NCBI GenBank assembly: GCA_964514105.1
Contig: CAZEPJ010000021.1
Coordinates: forward strand, 1-59,683
Reading direction: 5' to 3'
Length of the DNA stretch: 59,683 bases
DNA from: CAZEPJ01 sp964514105
GTDB taxonomy: Bacteria; Desulfobacterota; Desulfocorpusculales; Desulfocorpusculum
In this document: one piece after another, positions 56,922 to 59,683 of the stretch
How positions within the stretch are numbered: position 1 is the stretch's first letter
Layout of the letters: each line of letters begins with the position of its first letter
The notes under the pieces: generated by a model
What the model was told of the DNA's origin: nothing
The model's database searches: none
The model's input: only the letters and a program-made list of their open reading frames with translations
Program-made: the position numbers and the translations under genes

Positions 56922-58580
56922 TCAAGCAAGATATCCGAGATCTTTTAACCTCTTTCTGATGGTTTCTTCCTCGGCCTCGCTGTACGCGGATGGCGCTTCG
57001 GGGGGCGCCGCGGCCTCGATCGGTGGGTCGCTGCCAGGCCGGGTCATCCCGGGCTGTGTCCCCACAGGGAGCACACGCCCGTCCATCCACGGCGGAGGGG
57101 CGAGACCCAGGTACGCCAGGATGGTGGGAGCCAGGTCCATGATGGAGACGGCCCCGGCGGGCTTGCCCAACCCTCCCCCCTTTCGCCAGCCCAGGAAGAG
57201 GCCCTCCATGCGGTGTCCGCCGGTGATGCCCAGGGCATCCTCCAACGGCCGGTTGGAGGCGAACTCATAATCCCCGAACGCGATGGACTGGAAGTCCGCC
57301 GGGAAAGCCAGGACATCGGGCAGTCGTGCGGCCTCGGGCCCCCGGTAGATCTCCTCCCCGGTCACGACCTTCCCCACCAGGGGGCGGCCGGTCGCCGGAT
57401 CCCTCATCTCCAGCAGCTTTCGGCGCAGTTCTTCGGTCACCCCGCGGGCCTCCATCTCCCCGGCCAGCGCGCCCTGGGGCTCCCTCCCCTTCAGGTTCAG
57501 ATAGATCTGTCCGACGTTCCCCACCGCGTAGGCGCGGGTACTCGGCCAGTCCACGTCCTGGAACGAGAGGAAAAACGGGCGCAACCTCCCCCCCCGCCCC
57601 ATGCGTACCTTCTCCTTGAGTCGGCCCAGGCCCAGGCGCAAGAAGAGATGGTTGTACAGATTGAGTGGGGTGAGACCGGCGCGGAACAGCAAACCCTTCA
57701 GGCGCGTTACCGGATCGCCCTTGAGGCGCAGCAGGCCCCAGGTCATGAGCCACAGGTTGAGATGGACGAATCGTCTCAGGGGGCCTGCGCCGTGGTCCGA
57801 CATGATCAGCAGGAGGTCCTCCTCCCCCAGCCGCTCCATGACCCAACCGATCTTCTCGTCCACAGCCGCATAGAAATCCCTCACCGCGTGGCGGGCTGGA
57901 TGGCCCTCCACGTAGCGGGGATGGCCCGGGTCCATGAGGTGCCAGGTGGCGTGCTGGAGCTGATCGCTCCCCTGGAAGACGTACATGAAGAAGTCCCAGT
58001 CGTCCCTGCCCAGGAGGTGTCGCACCACCTTGAACTGGCGCTCCGTGGTGTCGTGGACCCGTCGGATCAGGTCGGTCGGGTCTCCGGTGGCCGCCCCCGC
58101 CCCGGCGTAGATCCGATACCCCCCGGCCACCCGGTGGAGTTCCTCCACCATGGACCTGGGATGGACGAAGTCCGCTCCCTCTCCCGGCGTCATGAGGCCC
58201 GAGACCAGGACCCCGTTGACCGGCTCCACGGGGTAGGTCAGGGGGACATTCAGGACGACCACCCTGCGGCCCGCATCGCTCAAGATCCGCCACAGAGACG
58301 GGGCGCGGCGATCCAGGGCGCTCACGGGCCGAAACGCGTAGCGGCCCTCCCGCCTGGTGAGGAAATCCACCAGGCCGTGCTTGCCCGGGTTGCACCCCGT
58401 CCCGAAGGAGCTCCAAGCCGAGGCGGTCACCGGCGGGAAGGTGGTCTCGCAGACGGCCGCGCACCCCTCCTCCATGATCCGGGCCAGATGGGGCAGGTGC
58501 CCCTCCAGCGCCCAGGGGCGCACCAGGTCCAGGGTGCCGCCGTCCAGGCCCATGACCACCACCCGCCGATCAGGGGGCAT
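56922..58580 (-). CDS. Alkaline-phosphatase-superfamily phosphodiesterase (second copy)
   Basis: A 552-residue paralogue of the enzyme at 51140-52798. Motifs: VVVMGLDGGTLDLVRPW, PPVTASAWSSFGTGCNPGKH, FQGSDQLQHATWHLMDPGHP, LLIMSDHGAGPLRRFVHLNL and ITGGHRMEGLFLGWRKGG; the C-terminus is EEETIRKRLKDLGYLA. Metal-binding Asp and His positions are all present. There is no signal peptide, though hydrophobic patches (LNLYNHLFLRLGLGRLK) may touch the membrane. Its start overlaps the end of the GT2 gene by 11 bases (58570-58580). The shared length and tail suggest both copies do related steps on the same glycan, while their sequences have diverged a good deal. Confidence 0.82.
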   Translation of the reverse strand: MPPDRRVVVMGLDGGTLDLVRPWALEGHLPHLARIMEEGCAAVCETTFPPVTASAWSSFGTGCNPGKHGLVDFLTRREGRYAFRPVSALDRRAPSLWRILSDAGRRVVVLNVPLTYPVEPVNGVLVSGLMTPGEGADFVHPRSMVEELHRVAGGYRIYAGAGAATGDPTDLIRRVHDTTERQFKVVRHLLGRDDWDFFMYVFQGSDQLQHATWHLMDPGHPRYVEGHPARHAVRDFYAAVDEKIGWVMERLGEEDLLLIMSDHGAGPLRRFVHLNLWLMTWGLLRLKGDPVTRLKGLLFRAGLTPLNLYNHLFLRLGLGRLKEKVRMGRGGRLRPFFLSFQDVDWPSTRAYAVGNVGQIYLNLKGREPQGALAGEMEARGVTEELRRKLLEMRDPATGRPLVGKVVTGEEIYRGPEAARLPDVLAFPADFQSIAFGDYEFASNRPLEDALGITGGHRMEGLFLGWRKGGGLGKPAGAVSIMDLAPTILAYLGLAPPPWMDGRVLPVGTQPGMTRPGSDPPIEAAAPPEAPSAYSEAEEETIRKRLKDLGYLA

Positions 58581-59676
58581 GGCCCTTCCCTCCCCGGCGG
58601 CGCTCGTGGGATGCGGCCCCCCGGCCGCCGCTCGCGGGCCGGACGGATCTGAGCCAGCAGCGCAGGATGGCCCAGCCGAAGCCCACGGGATATCCCAGGC
58701 CGCGCGGCTTCTTGCTCTCCCCGTGGCCCCGGGAGCGGATGGTGACCGGCACCTCCCGGATGCGAAGCCCCTTGGCCGCGGCCTCCATGATGAGTTCCGG
58801 GGCGCTGAAGCGGGACTCCTGGAGGTCCAGCCTCGCCAGCTCCCGGGTCCGGATGGCCCGGTACCCGTTGGTGATGTCGGTCAGCCTCGTCCCGGCCAGG
58901 AGGTTGAGGAGCCGCGTGAAGAGCCAGATCCCCGCGTGCCGGGCCCCGCCCCGGTCGTCGTAGCTTCCCAGGAAGCGCGAGCCCAGCACGAAGTCCGCCT
59001 CGTCCCCGGCCACGGGGCCGATGAGGCGGGCCAGCTCCTCGGGGAGATGCTGACCGTCGGCGTCCATGGTGACGACGATCTGCGCCCCCTTCTCCGCGGC
59101 GATCTCGAACCCGGTTCGAAGGGCGTCCCCCTGGCCCCGGTTGATGATGTGGGAAGCCACCGGCACCCTGGACCGATGCACCACGCGCTCGGTGCCGTCC
59201 CTGGCCCCGTCCACCACCACGACGGCGTACAGGGATCGCCCGCAGACCTCCTTGGGGAGGTCCCCCAGGACCCTCTCGATGGTCGCCTCCTCGTTGTACG
59301 CGGGGATGATCACCGCCACATCCCCCCCCGCCTCCCCCCGGGAGTCGGGCTGCGTCAGGCGGTCCTTGGCCAGCCCCCGGACCAGGAGGCCCATCTGCTC
59401 TCGGAGCGCCCCCAGCTGGTTGAGCAAGTAGAAGAACAAGGCGAACAGCAGCAGGACGGCCAAGAGCATGACCGCCAGGAAGCGGTTGCGCATCATCAGG
59501 ACCCCGGTGAGGAAATCCCCCATCTCCGGATAGGCCGACTCCACCCCCAGCCCCAGGGCGATGAGGATCCCGGCGATCAGCTCGATGCGCTTGGACCGCC
59601 CGCCCCTGTACCGGGACACCGCGTAGAGCAGGATCGCGACACTGAGCACGATGCCGATGATCTGGATGGTTCTCAT
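58570..59676 (-). CDS. DUF2304-GT2 fusion (dolichyl-phosphate-mannose-synthase-like)
   Basis: A 368-residue protein. Residues 1-110 are a DUF2304 membrane domain with three helices (TIQIIGIVLSVAILLYAVSR, KRIELIAGILIALGLGVESA, RFLAVMLLAVLLLFALFFYL) ending in NQLGALREQ. Residues 120-340 form a GT2 domain of the DPM/GtrB type: VAVIIPAYNEEATIERVLGD, VVVVDGARDGTERVV, VVTMDADGQHLPEELARLI with the metal-binding DAD, and ITNGYRAIRTRELARL. It likely makes a polyprenyl-phosphate sugar donor, which would feed the GT39-like proteins of this locus. The start at 59676 is very near the right edge, so an upstream start cannot be ruled out. Confidence 0.9.
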   Translation of the reverse strand: MRTIQIIGIVLSVAILLYAVSRYRGGRSKRIELIAGILIALGLGVESAYPEMGDFLTGVLMMRNRFLAVMLLAVLLLFALFFYLLNQLGALREQMGLLVRGLAKDRLTQPDSRGEAGGDVAVIIPAYNEEATIERVLGDLPKEVCGRSLYAVVVVDGARDGTERVVHRSRVPVASHIINRGQGDALRTGFEIAAEKGAQIVVTMDADGQHLPEELARLIGPVAGDEADFVLGSRFLGSYDDRGGARHAGIWLFTRLLNLLAGTRLTDITNGYRAIRTRELARLDLQESRFSAPELIMEAAAKGLRIREVPVTIRSRGHGESKKPRGLGYPVGFGWAILRCWLRSVRPASGGRGAASHERRRGGKGHAP

Positions 59677-59683
59677 GGACTCC

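Noticed and set aside
53989..57090. A 1033-codon minus-strand frame overlapping the 1333-residue gene
   Set aside because: Its translation is Gly/Pro/Arg-rich without helices, while the other frame has clear transmembrane segments and GT39 motifs.

Overview
The window is a 59.7 kb piece of a GC-rich bacterial chromosome. A run of 100 N at 10679-10778 marks a scaffold join, so it comes from a draft or metagenome assembly. Gene content suggests an anaerobic, probably deltaproteobacterial (Desulfobacterota-like) organism: indolepyruvate:ferredoxin oxidoreductase with an FrhB-type partner, an archaeal-type phosphoglycerate mutase homologue beside homoserine dehydrogenase, an AmmeMemoRadiSam protein and a B12-binding radical SAM enzyme. 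This placement is inference. Promoters that can be read here mostly look like TTGACA-N17-TANNNT.

Left part (1-11 kb): a VWA/CoxE protein overlaps a DMT-family exporter. Next comes a gene graveyard with remnants of a GMC oxidoreductase, an acyl carrier protein joined to the C-terminus of an acetyl-CoA-synthetase-like enzyme, and, further right, a second decayed acyl-CoA ligase. Two apparently intact genes (a left-handed beta-helix acyltransferase-like protein and a small exported protein) lie among them. A leftward oligopeptide ABC operon follows (membrane protein, OppA, OppB, OppC, unknown), crossed by the assembly gap.

Middle (11-43 kb): housekeeping and metabolic units. These are xseA; a leftward set of M50 protease, B3/4-domain protein and a transglutaminase/phospholipase-C-like fusion; an L,D-transpeptidase, a lone receiver and an exported Fe/Mn superoxide dismutase; an amidohydrolase with an intact acyl-CoA ligase; an IS3-family remnant next to initiator tRNA-Met; an aminotransferase/hom/apgM/thioesterase operon for threonine synthesis; purM; rpmB; a CARDB protein; a PIG-L deacetylase; cysS; an exported-looking MEMO-AMMECR1 fusion with a Tat-type DUF362 protein; a frhB-iorA-iorB operon; a frameshifted radical SAM gene; and a universal stress protein.

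Right part (43-59.7 kb): a surface-glycan locus. Rightward genes begin with a UDP-sulfoquinovose-synthase-like enzyme behind a well-formed promoter. They continue with two GT2 glycosyltransferases, a polyprenyl-phosphate sugar transferase, a GT39-type enzyme, a flippase and an alkaline-phosphatase-superfamily phosphodiesterase. Converging on them is a leftward set: a DUF2304-GT2 enzyme, a second phosphodiesterase of the same length (552 aa), and a 1333-residue protein joining a GT39-like membrane domain to a very large extracytoplasmic region. Together they look like a pathway that builds, exports and decorates a glycan that may carry sulfoquinovose. No polymerase of the Wzy type and no sulfolipid glycosyltransferase was recognised.
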